Source: Leucosporidium creatinivorum (lineage: Eukaryota > Basidiomycota > Microbotryomycetes > Leucosporidiales > Leucosporidiaceae). From it: a stretch of 64,000 bases of DNA. Under the pieces are notes generated by a model. The model was not told the origin of the DNA and made no database searches. It was given only the letters and a program-made list of their open reading frames with translations. A program made the translations under genes and the position numbers. The DNA is taken from NCBI GenBank assembly GCA_001600635.1, contig BCKL01000004.1, forward strand, positions 1,189,122-1,253,121, written 5' to 3'. Position 1 is the stretch's first letter, and the number at the start of each line of letters is the position of its first letter. Of this stretch, positions 44,211 through 55,928 are shown piece by piece.

Positions 44211-46194
44211 ATGAACGCCGACCAAGCGCAAAGCGCTCTCGACATCGCTCGCCGACACTACAGCAGCGACAACTACGCCTCTGCGATCCGCTTCTGCAAG
44301 AAGAGCATCTCTCTCCAATCCACCCCCGAAGCAGTGGCCTTGCTCGCTCGGATCGAAAAGGCCGAGCAATCCTCTGGCTCATCATCCGCTACACCCAATC
44401 CCACCCGACCAACTCCCCGAGCTTCCACCTCCACCTCCAAGGCCTCGCCCTCCCCAACTCCGCCAGTAGAAACGAAAGCGCGCGAGTACACACCCGCCCA
44501 AGCCGCTCTCGTCAAGCGCGTGAAAGCCTGCAGGGTAACGCAGTATTACGAGATCTTGGCGATTGAGAAAGGGTGCTCGGATGCCGAGGTCAAGAAGGCT
44601 TATAGGAAGGTGAGTTCTGGTCGTGTCGGCGAGCGGAGAGCGATTGCTGATCTCGCTTTCTGAATCTATAGCTCGCTCTCGGTGCGTTGAAGAGCTCATG
44701 CAGCAGCAGTGGAATCAGAGCTAACGGACTGGTATGCTATAGGCCTCCACCCCGATAAATGCGGCGCCCCCGGAGCAGAGGAAGCGTTCAAGAGTGCGCT
44801 TCTCTATCTCCCTTTCACACCACCTCGAGCTCTCAATTGACCCCTTGATGACCAACAGTGGTCTCGAAAGCGTTTCAAGTACTGAGCGACGGCAACAAGC
44901 GTGCCGTCTTCGATCAGACGGGGAGTGATCCAGATTCGAGGGGTGGAGGAGGGGGAGGGGGAGGGTTCGCGAGGCCTGGGGGCTTTGGGGGACAACGAGG
45001 TGGCTTCGGGGACGAGATGAGCGCGGAAGAAATCTTCGCTAGGATGTTTGGTGGTTCGCAGTTCGGAGGAGCGCAATTTGGAGGAGGAGGATCACCCTTC
45101 GGCGGGGGTTCCTTTCAGTTTTTCGGGCCCGGCGGCGTGCACATGCAGACGGGCGGTCGGCGGCCGGGTCAGCAACGCCAACAGCAAGGAGGACAGGGAC
45201 AGCAAGCAGCACCAGGATCGATGTGGCTCCAGATCGCCCCCCTCCTCATCCTCTTCTTCTTCTCCCTCCTCACTCAACTTCCTTCCCTCTTCTCGGCCTC
45301 CACCCCCGCGGATCCAGATTTCGCATTCGAGTCGATGCCGAAATATACCGTGCGTCTCTCCTCCCCCCTCCTCCCCTCGCCTTCCCTCTTCTCCCTCTCT
45401 CTGCGCCTTTCTCCCTCCCTCTCCCTCTCCCTTCTTCCCTCCGCCTCCCCTCCACTCCCTCTCTCCCTCTCTTCTTTTACCTCTCCCTCCCTCCCTTCAC
45501 TAACCCTCGGCCCCACCTCCCCAGGTTCCCCGCCAAACCTCCAACCTCAAAGTCCCCTACTTCGTCAACCCCTCGCAATTCGCTCAACACCCCTTATACT
45601 CCTCCATCATCGCCGAGAACCCTCATCTTGGCTTCTCATCCCAACACGAGCCGGGAAGCGCGGCGTATCGGCACGATCTCACCAAGTTTATTCGGCTGCC
45701 ACCCCGGGAGGAGGATGCGACGAGCAAGCCGGCCAAGGAGAAGGTGCCGAGCAATTTGGCAAAGTTTGAGAGGAACGTCGAGAGGGCGTATGTGAATCGG
45801 ATCCAGATGATTTGTAGGCAGGAGGTGAGTCCACCTTTCGCGCCTTCTTCTTCGGCCCGTTCGGCGATGACTCAACTTGCTCGCTTCGACAAATGCAGAT
45901 CCAGAACCGTGATGAGCGACTGGATAGGGCGAGGGGGTTCCTAGGTACGTTCCACATCTGTCTCGCTCTCCGAGGTCCTGAAGAAGCTTGCTGACCGACG
46001 ATGTCAATTCGCGCATAGGGTTCGGCGCCGATTGGGTCAAGGTCAAGGAAATTACGCAGGAGAAGGTGGGCCCTTGCATCTCATCTCTATACGCTGTCTG
46101 AGACTCCGAGCTGACCCTCGTTCGCTCGTTTGATGCGATACAGCTACCGCGGTGTGCAGAGCTCGAGAAGTTTGGCTATCGGGTGCAGTATTAG
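44211..46194 (+). CDS. ER-membrane J-domain protein (DNAJB12/14 type)
   Basis: Hsp40 co-chaperone of the ER membrane that works with cytosolic Hsp70 in membrane-protein quality control. Domain order fits DNAJB12/DNAJB14: N-terminal helical segment (QSALDIARRHYSSDNYASAI, CKKSISLQ), J domain (QYYEILAIEKGCSDAEVKKA, LGLHPDKCG with intact HPD, SKAFQVLSDGNKRAVFDQTG), a Gly/Phe-rich stretch, one membrane helix (WLQIAPLLILFFFSLLTQ), and a C-terminal DUF1977-like domain (PYFVNPSQF, YVNRIQMICRQEIQNRDE). About eight exons; one is only 10 nt (44672-44681) and encodes the LALG that leads into HPD. The start at 44211 aligns with family N-termini. The stop is at 46192-46194. Confidence 0.92.
44672..44681 (+). 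other. 10-nt internal microexon
   Basis: Flanked by TATAG and GTGCGT. Joined to its neighbours it reads KLALGLHPDK, the canonical J-domain helix II and HPD context; skipping it would break the frame. Confidence 0.8.
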
Positions 46195-46473
46195 ATCTGA
46201 AGAGCGGGGAAGAGAGGGAGGTCGAATACGATTTTCGGTCGGTGTTCGAGATCACTCGTCTGCGCCTGCGTCGAGGAGAGTAGAGTAGAGTAGAGATCGC
46301 GAACGGCTGAACGCAACGCCGAAGCGATCCTCGATGCTGCGCTGCTTGCTTGCCTCTCCCTTCTCGTCTCTCGAACACAACTCGAGAGATAGTACAAGAA
46401 GGTACATTCTTCCCTCTTTTCCCTAATCAACCACCACCATTGCGCTCTCCCCCGTGCAGCCGCTCACTCGGGC

Positions 46474-47832
46474 CTACCACCTCCCTCCTCCACCACCGCG
46501 GTACGGGCTCCTCTCCCTCTCCCTGCCTCCTCCTCCTCCGCCAAAATCTCCTCCCGGTCCCCCACCGCCAAACATCTCCATCTCCTTCTTCCGCTCCTCC
46601 TCCCGCTTGAGAATCTCGGGGTTCGTCTTCCTCTCGACCCGTTGCTCGCGCTGTAGTTCCTTGAGGAGCTGAGGGGTGGGACGACGGAGGTGCATGAAGT
46701 TGCAGAATCCACCTTTGAGGAGGAGGCGAGCGCAGAGTCAGCGAGTCGTTCGAGCGGCGGCGGGCGAGCGGATGGGCCGGCGAAGGAGAGAGGGAGGAGT
46801 GCAGAAAGAGAGAGGGAGGCATGGGAGAATAGGGAATGAAGACTCACCTCGGTCGCATTGTCCCAAGTCGTTCTGACGGCAGCAGGCCTCGCGGAAGTCG
46901 GTCACGGGTGAAAGCTCGGCGAAGAGAGGGCGGCCTGTCGCAAGTCGCTCGGGGTCAGCGTCAGCTTTCCTACACAATCAATCGACGAGCACAACTCACC
47001 GGCATACCACCTCTTGTTCAACGCCTCGACCGCCGCCTGGGCCTCATCCTCCCAATCGAAGCGAGCGTAGACGTTGCCGATCAGGTGGTCGCCGACGTTG
47101 TCGCAGACGTGCATCTCCATAAGCGAGCCGAACTTGACGAGTTCACAATAGACGTCCTCGTCTGATGTTGCGTATCGTTGGGTGCAGCGGGAAGGACAGA
47201 GGGGGGGGGAGAGGGTCAGCTCGGTCGAACGGCATTCGAGCTGCGAGAGATAGCAGAAGGACCTACAGAACTGATCGAAGTACTTCTTGAGCTCGTCCTC
47301 ACTAAGATTGCTCTCAGGATTAGGGTTTATCGGCTGAGCGCCCTGCGGCCTCAAATGGGGGTTGCTCGTCGACCCAGGAGCGTGCGCGGGGTTCTGGTAC
47401 AAGTTCTGGATGACGATGGTTTGGGAGAAAGAGGGCTTGATGTGCTTGCGACTGCAGCGCTCGCCGTGGCGGCAGGCGCCGATTTTGAGGTAGCTGTGCA
47501 ATGAAGCGAGAGAGAGGGAGGGCGGAGAGCAAGTCAGCGATTTGTACGAGATCAGAGCGACAGGCGCGACAGCACGTACAAGGAGCAGTTGACTTTGTCT
47601 TGCTCGGATCCGTCTGTAGGTCGTTAGAAGCAAGGAGAAGCAGCAGAACAGTCAGCGGGACTTGGAGCGCGTGTTTGCCGAGCTGGAGAAGCTCTGAACG
47701 GGTCTAAGAGCAAGATGATGACCTACAGATTGCTGCCAAATGAGAGGCTCCTCCTCCGTGGTGTCTGTAGGACGGTAAACGGCTTTGTCAGCGCTGGCCA
47801 CGAGCGAGAAGCCCAGGCAGAACTCACGCCAT
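46474..47832 (-). CDS. U2AF1: splicing factor U2AF small subunit
   Basis: Recognises the 3' splice-site AG as partner of the large U2AF subunit. About eight exons; the first coding piece is only ATGGC (47828-47832), followed by exons giving SHLAAIYGSEQDKVNC. Two CCCH zinc fingers are intact: C-x8-C-x5-C-x3-H in CSFYLKIGACRHGERCSRKH and C-x7-C-x5-C-x3-H in CRQNDLGQCDRGGFCNFMH. Between them lies the UHM-type RRM with MHVCDNVGDHLIGNVYARF and KRWYAGRPLFAELSPVTDF. The serine equivalent to human Ser34 is conserved. The C-terminus is basic then Gly/Arg-rich (ERSPYRGGGGG), replacing the mammalian RS domain. Divergent from USE1 with 201 bp between starts. Given the many AG acceptors with poor pyrimidine tracts in this window, an active U2AF1 is expected. 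Confidence 0.95.
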
Positions 47833-48033
47833 GGTTTGCTGTAGGTTGTTGGATGTGTAGGGGGAAGCTGCGTAGTACAAACAGAGAGACTGAAAGGCCG
47901 AGAAAACGGAAGCCGAGAGCGAAGTTGTAGCTGATCAAAGACGTGGTAAGAAGCCAAGCTTGGCTCGACTCATACTCCTCTCCCTCTTGCCACCACCTCG
48001 TCGCTTACTCAGCAACCTATCGACCTACAGGAG
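47833..48033. promoter_or_regulatory. divergent promoter region, U2AF1 / USE1
   Basis: 201 bp between divergent starts. No specific motif recognised. Confidence 0.4.
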
Positions 48034-49911
48034 ATGGCGTCCGCTACAGAGCAGCGAGCTCGCATCACTGCTACCTCGCTCTTGCGGCAGCTAGAACAAC
48101 CTACAGCTTCCAGCGGCGATGAGCACCTCTCAACGCTCAAGAGGCAGGCAGTGGGTCCTTTTCCCGGCTTGTTCAAGCGCCTGGCAAGTTGTAGACTGAC
48201 GGCATACATTCTTACAGACTGCCAAGCATGTCCGCCAATTGCTCGCTACGCTACAGGACTCTGAGTAAGCTCTCTGGTGATGCTGCGCCAAGCGAGCCGC
48301 GTTCCAACGGGCCAGAAGCTGACACGTTTGGCTCGGTTGTCTGTAGCAGTCTCGGCAGCACCAGCCTATCATCAGTACCACGAGGATCTATCGCCGACCT
48401 CAAGCAAAGGCTCGCCAAAGCCGAAGCCTCGCTGTCACTTTCGGCTTCCTCCTCCTCGGGCAAGGTGCGTTTGGCGTGCCGCTCGCCTGCTCGCTGCAGC
48501 TCTCGCTGATAGCTCTGTACATGTACAGGCGCCCAAACCCGCTCCTCCGACGGCCTTCATCCCGAATCCCTCCGGAAACCCCTACGACCCACCCGTCCCC
48601 ATGCCCTCGCCTCTCGACTTTCTCCTCCCCTCCGCGCCGTCTCTCCCCGCATCCCTCTCTCGACCAGGCTCTCGCGCAGGCTCCCCAGCGCCTTCCCATC
48701 ACTCGCACGCCAACCTCCTCCGAGGAGCAGGCGCCGGAGACTACACGCCGAGCCATTACGCTCCCTCGGATTACACGCCGTCGGCGTATACGCCTACGTC
48801 GCTGCGGACGCACGACCTGGATCGGGAGCCTAGCTACAGCTCGGCCAGAGGGTCCGAGGCGTCGCTCAGTCCGTCGAGGCTTCGACCGAGTGGGAGTGAG
48901 AGGCGGCAGAGGAGCAGGTCGACGGCGGGAGGGCCGGATGATGATTATACGCCGGACGCCTACTCGCCTGTCAGGAGTATGAAGGAGTCGAGTACGCCTG
49001 CGTTCGACTTTGGCAGCGGAGGAGGAGGAGGAGGAGGTGGTGTCGATCTAAGGAAGGAGGAGGACGATGAGGAGGGTGGGTTGGGATTGGGCGACGGGAG
49101 TGGAAGGGGGAGAAGCAAGAGCAGTGCGACGACGGTGGAGGAGGAGGATGGAGTGGACGAGGAGGCCTTCTTTGGCGGAGGAGCCAAGCCGCCCTTCCCC
49201 CCTTCGGACGAGGCCGATATCGACCCCGAGTCGGGCATCGGATTCGCCGTGGAGGATGCAGATGGAGAGGATGTCGATCCCGAAGCAGGAGGAATGTCGT
49301 TCGTCTCGTCGCGCTCGCACAGCGGCTCGATCTCCTCCGCCAGCGGTCGCAGCGGTCGCACCTTCTCCCCTCCCCCTTCTTCCGCCACTCTCGCCCCCCC
49401 GCCAAAAGGAGGAGCAGGACCTCCCCGCCGTACCTCCGTCTCCTCCAACAGCAGCGCCCCTGGCTCTCGCAACTCGCCTTCCCCCTCGTCGATGCGCAAT
49501 CGCCGCCCCTCGGTCCCTCCCCCTCGCATCTCTTCGCCTCTGTCCCGCCCTTCGCATTCGCCAGATCAAGACCGCAACGAGCTTCTCTCTGGCACTCCTT
49601 CCGCCACTCCCTCCGACCTTCTCTCCCACCACCACTCCCTCCAAAACTCGCTCATGGACAACCTCAGCTCCCTCTCCTCGCAACTCAAGACCAACTCGCA
49701 GACCTTCTCCTCCAACCTGGAGAAAGACAAGGCCGTCATGGAAGGCGCCAAGGAGCGGTTGGAGGGCAATTACGAGAAGATGAAGCAGCAGCAGGTGAGG
49801 CTGAAGGAGCAGAAGGGCAGGAGTCGCGGGACGCTGTGCTGGACTCTGGTGGTCGTCAGTGGAGTGGCAGTCGCTTGGGTCGTCATGTTCTTCCTCATCA
49901 AGGTTACGTAG
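48034..49911 (+). CDS. USE1: ER SNARE protein USE1
   Basis: Q-SNARE of the ER membrane that mediates retrograde Golgi-to-ER vesicle fusion. Four exons give 554 residues, about twice the length of human USE1. The N-terminal helices (ITATSLLRQLEQP, HVRQLLATLQDS, IADLKQRLAKAEASL) and the C-terminal SNARE helix (LMDNLSSLSSQLKTNSQTFS, then AKERLEGNYEKMKQQQVRL) with the terminal membrane anchor LVVVSGVAVAWVVMFFLIKV are recognisable. Between them lies a ~350-residue Ser/Pro/Gly/acidic disordered insert, with short repeats DYTPS. The anchor is followed by only two residues, a tail-anchored topology. The insert accounts for the extra length; its role is unknown. Confidence 0.85.
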
Positions 49912-50983
49912 CTGTAGACGGATGGAGCGAGAGAATGAAGAGTGCGGTTCGGTGCTGTCTTTTGAGGAGAGGAGAGACTTGAGCCGAGACGGTGATGCGG
50001 AGCTTAAGAGATCGCGAGCATTTAGACTGAGACCTGAAGCAGTGGGCTATACTGTGGAAAGCCGATTGGCAGTCTTGGCTGTTCGCAACACGAAGCAGCA
50101 GCAACGCCGAGACCCTCGGCGCCGATACCGGAAGCTCTGAAAGCTTTGCACCTTTGACCGAGCCCAGCTGACTCGGCTCTGCACTTCTAAAATGCTTCAG
50201 AGCGTGGCCCACAGGCCTTCCGGGCCCGAAAAGTCGTCAGGTCAGAGCCGAGAGCTGGCTCCGTCTCATCGCCGAGAAACGAGAGACAAGGAGGTTCTAG
50301 GACTCTTTAGCAGGTACTAATGCTGAATATTGGAATCTGAAGCTTCTCTTGTAGCCCCAGCGAAGCGCCCTGATGGGCAGAAGCCCGACCTTCGAATCGC
50401 CTACCAGCCTTCTACGAGCGGCCGAGCGGCCAAGTCCTCCTCTTCCTCCTCCCTCGTCACCTACTCGCCTCGTCTACAGCAGGACTAGCAGCATGGCCAA
50501 AAAGACAACTCAAAGTCGAACTCTGTACAGCGCCAGAAGGGGGAACATGGCCATCCGCCCGTTCGAGCCAGCCGCTTCCTCTTCTCGACGAGCCATCTCC
50601 CGCCTCAGCCCAATTCGCCCAGCTCTCTTGCCTGCTCGCCTCGTCTGCTGGCTCGAATCGACAAATGGCTGAGGATGTAACAGGATAATGCTAATGCGGT
50701 CCTGACGGCATCATTAGCACTCTGCTACTCAATCCGGCTTGAAGCTTCAAAAGACGCGACGCTTGAGGGAAGCGAGCGGCCCTTGGGCGTTGACGCACGA
50801 GGGTTTGCGCCGCGCTCGTTGTGGGTTGCTGCGTTGCGTGGTGTCTTTTGTCCTTGACTAGTTCGACGGGCTTGCTCCCCTCCCTCTTGCCTTCCTCCCA
50901 TATCTTCCTCCCCTCGGCGCTCGTCTTTCGTTCCTTTCGCCCTTCGTTCCTTCCTTCCGCCGTACAGACTCGACGTCGCCAAC
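49912..50983. other. intergenic region USE1 to aspartic protease
   Basis: About 1.07 kb, one of the longer gaps. No gene, tRNA or repeat is convincing. It should contain the aspartic protease promoter. Confidence 0.4.
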
Positions 50984-53336
50984 ATGCGCCCGACTCTCTC
51001 CCTCACCACTTCGGCCCTCCTGCTCGCTGCACCTTTCACCGCCAACGCCCAGCCGACTCGCTCGCCCCGAGCAGAAGTGCCCCTCGGCTCACCTACCCCC
51101 GCCTCGCCGGCATCGCCTGATGACGGCACCAAAATTCGCCTTCATCGTCGTGGGTCAGCGGAGCTCATGATGGATGACGGATCTTTGGACTGGGCAAGAG
51201 CTCATGTACGTCCTCACCTCTCGGCTTTCGATTCGGAGCTCAACTGACCTCGCTCTTTTCCTCATCCCCCTGCCCGTTCGACGTCGACAATCTTTAGGCT
51301 CACCTCGCTCGCGCTCAGTCCAAGTACACCCGTTCCATCCACAACTTCGCCTCCAACACCGGCGTTTCCCACTTTCTCGACCCCTCGCTCCTCCCCGCCG
51401 ACCTCCTCAACCCCTCCCTCGCCCGCCGCAACGCCTGGGATGCTCCTTCCGGCTCCGATGCTTCTTCTCTCGACTGGGACGCCGATCTCCAAGCTATGCC
51501 CGAGCTGGAGAAACGAGGAGCCAAGGTCTTCGGTGGAGGAAAGCGGCTCAAGGGCGCTCCCAACGTCCAGGAGGAGGTCATCGTCGCCAACCCTAGTGCA
51601 AGGAAACGCGCTACTAAGAACCCCAAGTATGTCTGGAACCCCAAGGCGCACACTTCGACCTCGACGAGCATCGCGGCTGTCGTCACCAAGGCGGCGCCGA
51701 CAAGCGCAGGCAATGCTTTGACCGACTACAACGATGGCATGCGTGAGTTCACCTATTTCTTCTTTCTGCGGACTGGAGGGCTCGTCTGCAGCTTGTGCGA
51801 TCTCATGCACACCCGCCGAGCAGTGGCTGACCTGGTTTCGGCTTTCTCAGTGTGGGCTGGAACCGTCGCCATCGGTACACCACCGGTCAACTACATCATT
51901 GACTTTGACACGGGGTGAGCTTGTGTCTTCCTACTCTACTGTTCGACACCTCGCTGACTTCCTTCTGTCTCTCCTCCCCTCCCCCTCTCGCTCTCCTCTC
52001 TTCCACGTGACCCCAGCTCCAGCGACCTTTGGATCCCCTCCGTCAACTGCACCGCCGCCGCCTGCAACACTCACACCAAGTACAACCCCGCCGTCTCGAG
52101 CACGAGCAAGAGCCAGCCTACGAGCAAGCTGAGCATCACTTATGGCGATGGATCATCCACCACGGGCTCGGTGTGGAAGGATACGGTTACTGGTGCGCCT
52201 CTTTCTCTCCTCTGGCTCGTATCTCATGGCCTCGTATCGCTCCTCGCCTCGTCTTCGCTCGGTCGCTCGTTTCGCTTTTGTCCAGTCCTCACTTCCTTCC
52301 ACCTCCTCCACGAGACTCAACATTCTTCCTCCCTTCTTCTTCCAATCTTTTCTCTGCCCGCCAATATGCTAACGACCTACCCCTGCAGTTGCTGGCATCT
52401 CGGCCACCGCTCAAGTCTTCGGCGCTGCCAACTCGCTCTCAAGCGATTGGGAGGACGACCCCATGGACGGCATGATGGGCATGGCGTACGCTAGCATCTC
52501 GCAGCTCGGTACTTCTCCCTTCTTTCAAACTGTACGTAGTCTCTACCTCCCTTCCTGCCCCGCTCTCGCTGACCCTCCCTGCGGCGTTCGAACAGCTCAT
52601 GACCCAATCGGCCGTCTCGGTCGGGCAGTTCTCCTTCTTCCTCGCCTCGACCAACTCGGAGCTATACCTTGGAGGGATGAACTCGGCGCTCTACACCGCC
52701 GGATCCACCGTCTTCTACCCCGTCACTTCGCAATCCTACTGGCTGCTCTCGGCGAGCGCCAATGTTGGATCTGCCTCCATCTCAACCCTCGGTACTTTCT
52801 CGGCTATCATCGATACCGGAACGAGCGTTATTGTGGTGAGTGCCGTGTCTTCGAATGGGGAGGAAGAGCAGAAACTGACGCCCTTCGCTCGCAGGCTCCC
52901 ACTGCTTCGGCGAAGAAGTTTTGGGCTGCCGTTCCCGACTCTGGTGTCTATGGCTCGGGATACTACACCTACCCGTGAGTTTAATTTGTTCTCCTTGCTT
53001 CAGAGTCGACGCTGACCCTCCGCTCCTCGCCACCAGTTGCGCCCAGCCTCCCACCCTCTCCTTCTCCTTCGGCTCGACTGGCGAGAAGTGGGAGATCTCC
53101 TCCGAATCGCTCAACCTCGGCAAGGTCTCATCTGGATCCTCCCGCTGTGTAGGCGCCATCGTCGGTGCCGACATTGGAGTCAACGCTTGGATTCTCGGCG
53201 ATGCGTGAGTTTGCGCTCTCTCCTCTGCATCGAATGAGCTGTAGCTGACCTTTCGACATCCAACAGGTTCCTCGAAAACGTGTACGCTACGTTTGACTTC
53301 GACAACAACCAAGTCGGCTTCTCCGACCTCGCTTGA
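50984..53336 (+). CDS. secreted pepsin-like aspartic protease
   Basis: A1-family aspartic endopeptidase made as a secreted zymogen. The N-terminus is a signal peptide (MRPTLSLTTSALLLAAPFTA, cleavage probable after NAQ). A long propeptide of roughly 200 residues follows, with dibasic sites (LEKRG, GKRLK, RKRAT) where a Kex2-type protease may cut. The mature domain begins near WAGTVAIGTPPVNY and has the first catalytic motif DTGSSDLWIPS, the flap YGDGSSTTG, the second catalytic motif IIDTGTSVIV and the C-terminal WILGDAFLENVYATFDFDNN. Both aspartates are intact. About nine exons. There is no C-terminal GPI signal, so it is expected to be soluble and extracellular or vacuolar. Confidence 0.93.
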
Positions 53337-53948
53337 TGCGAGCATCCCTCCTCCTTCGACTTTCCCTCGCGCCGAGCGCCTTTCGTATCCTTGTTGTCCG
53401 CCTGCTGTCTGCCCCGGAGGTATGATGGCGTGGCTAGTAGAGTGTAGATAGATCCTCTCGTAATCACTTAATTTATCGATCCACTCGGGCTGAGCAGGGC
53501 GAGCGAGAGGGTTCGGCGTTCGAGGAGCGCCCGAAACTGCTTCTGTGAAGGTGCAGAGGGTCTTCTGAGGGTCGTAGGGAGAACGCCCGAATTTGTCCCG
53601 ACGTTCTAGCTAAACTAGAGCTCATCCAATCCGCCCTTTCTGCTCTCCTACACCTCGGCCTCATCCCCCTCCTCGGTCTCCCCTCCTACATCGTCTCGCT
53701 TCGTCTCTGCAACGCCGAACTTTACCAGCATCATCAACCTTTTTTGGTACCGCGAATTCCGCGGCCGATGCTGGTTAACGCCGCGACCCGCCCAAAGTTC
53801 GGTGGTTGAACAGAGGCCGAGAAAAGAGGAGGCGTGCGATTGAGGGGAAAGCGGCTGAGCCCCACTTGGGTTGCATGAGCGGGCGACCAGGCTTGCCTTC
53901 CTACACTTCACCTCACTCGCACAATACACCCCTTCACACGCAGCAAAC
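53337..53948. other. intergenic region upstream of formate dehydrogenase
   Basis: About 610 bp. No gene is supported. It contains the CCG-N9-CGG element at 53750-53764, described separately. Confidence 0.4.
53750..53764. promoter_or_regulatory. CCG-N9-CGG element upstream of FDH
   Basis: The sequence CCGCGAATTCCGCGG, about 185 bp before the FDH start codon, has the inverted CCG...CGG half-sites with a 9-bp spacer typical of binding sites for Zn(II)2Cys6 transcription factors. Candidate only; such sites occur by chance in GC-rich DNA. Confidence 0.3.
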
Positions 53949-55739
53949 ATGGTCAAGGTGAGCTCGTCTACTAGGCTACAGCACAACACCGAAGCTGACC
54001 TTCTCGCTCCCTCTGCCGCTGTTCTTGCACAGGTTCTCGCTATTCTTTACGACGGAGGAGAGCATGCTGTGTAAGTGTTCTACCATCTACTACTGCTCCA
54101 GTACAGCCGGACCCGCTCCGAAGGCGTGGAAGAGACAGCAGCTGACCATCCTCCGCTCAACAGCCAACAGCCCAAGCTGCTCGGAACGACCGAGAACTCG
54201 CTCGGACTCAAGCCCTACTGCGAGGAGCATGGATGGGAGTATGTAGTCAGCTCGAGCAAGGTGTGTTTCGGCCGACTCTGCTTCGCCTACACGACCGAGA
54301 GCGCTAACCGCTTGTTCGATTCTGCAGGAGGGTCCCGATTCCGACTTTCAAAAGCACATCAAGGACGCCGATGTCCTCATCACTACTCCCTTCCACCCTG
54401 GATACCTCACCGCCGATTTGATCAAGACGGCGCCGAACCTCAAGGTGAGCCGGCTCGATTCTGTGTAGCTGTGATGGGCTCAGAGCTAATCTCTACCACT
54501 TCTACAGCTCTGCATCACTGCTGGTGTTGGATCCGACCACATCGACCTGAACGCTGCCAACGAGAAGAAGATCTCGGTGCTCGAGGTAAGCTCGGCGCTA
54601 GCTCGCCTGCTCCGATCCGAAGCTGACCTCTCTCCTCTGTCACAGGTCACTGGATCCAACGTAGTCTCAGTCGCTGAGCACGTAGTCATGTCCATCCTCT
54701 TGCTCGTCCGCAACTTTGTCCCCGCTCACGAGCAGATCATGGCCGGCGACTGGGATGTGAGTTGACTCTCGCTTGCGCTATGAGAGACTCCAGCTGACCC
54801 AAAACCTCCTCAAGGTCGCTGCTATCGCCAAGGATGCGTACGACCTCGAGGCCAAGGTCATCGGAACCCTCGGCGCTGGTCGCATCGGCTACCGAGTTCT
54901 TCAACGTCTCCTCCCGTTCGAGCCCAAGGAGCTTCTCTACTGTTCGTCTCCAGTCCACTGAGATCACTGGGCTTCACTGACTCAATCTCCGCACGTAGAT
55001 GACTACCAGTCCCTCCCCGCCGAGGCCGAGAAGGCCGTCAGCGCTCGCCGAGTTGAGGACCTCAAGGAGTTCCTCGGTCAGCTCGACGTCCTCACCATCA
55101 ACTGCCCTCTACACGAGTCTACGCGCGGCATCATCAACAAGGAGACTCTGAGCTACCTCAAGAAGGGAGCTTGGATCGTCAACACTGTTCGCTTCTCTCC
55201 CTGCTCCCACCGTGGTGCGCTCGCTGACCTACTTGATTTGCACAACAGGCTCGTGGTGCCCTCTGCGTGGCTGAGGATATCGCTGCTGCGCTTGAGTCGG
55301 GTCACATTGCTGGATAGTGAGCCTTCCTCGTCCTCTCTTCGCCTCGCCGAAGCTGACCTCTCTTCTCCCCTCCCAGCGCCGGAGATGTCTGGGCCCAGCA
55401 GCCCGCCCCGAGCGACCACCCTTGGCGCTCGATGCGCGGTCCTCACGGAAACGGCAACGGAATGTGAGCTGCCTCGTCTCTCCTCGTCTTCGAGTCACTC
55501 GCTGACCTTGCTTCTCCTTCCTCCTTCCTCTCATTCTTCGGCCTTTCTCTCTCCTTGTCTCTCTCTGAACGCTCTCCAGGGTCGCTCACTACTCCGGAAC
55601 CACCCTCGACGCCCAGCAGCGCTACGCCGCCGGTACCAGGAAGATCCTCGACAACTGGCGCACCGGCTCGGCGCAGACCCCGAGCGACATCATCGTCGCC
55701 GATGGAGAGTATGCTACCAAGTCTTACGGCAAGAGGTAA
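53949..55739 (+). CDS. FDH1: NAD+-dependent formate dehydrogenase
   Basis: Oxidises formate to CO2 with NAD+, in the D-2-hydroxyacid dehydrogenase superfamily. About eleven exons; the first coding exon is only ATGGTCAAG. Conserved elements: [12 protein letters not shown] start, [34 protein letters not shown], the NAD-binding loop [19 protein letters not shown] followed by YYDYQ (Asp for NAD+ preference), [17 protein letters not shown], and [17 protein letters not shown], the FDH-specific block with the catalytic His, then [20 protein letters not shown]. There is no targeting peptide, so it is cytosolic. It likely detoxifies formate or yields NADH. Expression may be formate or methanol responsive in other fungi; here only a CCG-N9-CGG site is seen. 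Confidence 0.95.
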
Positions 55740-55928
55740 AGGAGTAAAATGAAAGTGTGGGGGAAGCTTGAACGGAATCAAAAAGCAGTTATTCAGTGCA
55801 GAAATTGGGCGCCGAGAGATGAGAGTGAGAGCCGAACTTCCGCTCGTTCGCGCTGCTGTCGCGGCGTGCGTTCCAAAAAACATATTACTCAGAGGCATAT
55901 CAAGCGTATCAGCCGTATCTTCCTCGAG

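Noticed and set aside
50341-50420. tRNA-like T-arm sequence (TTCGAATCGC)
   Set aside because: No matching acceptor stem, anticodon arm or A-box could be arranged around it.
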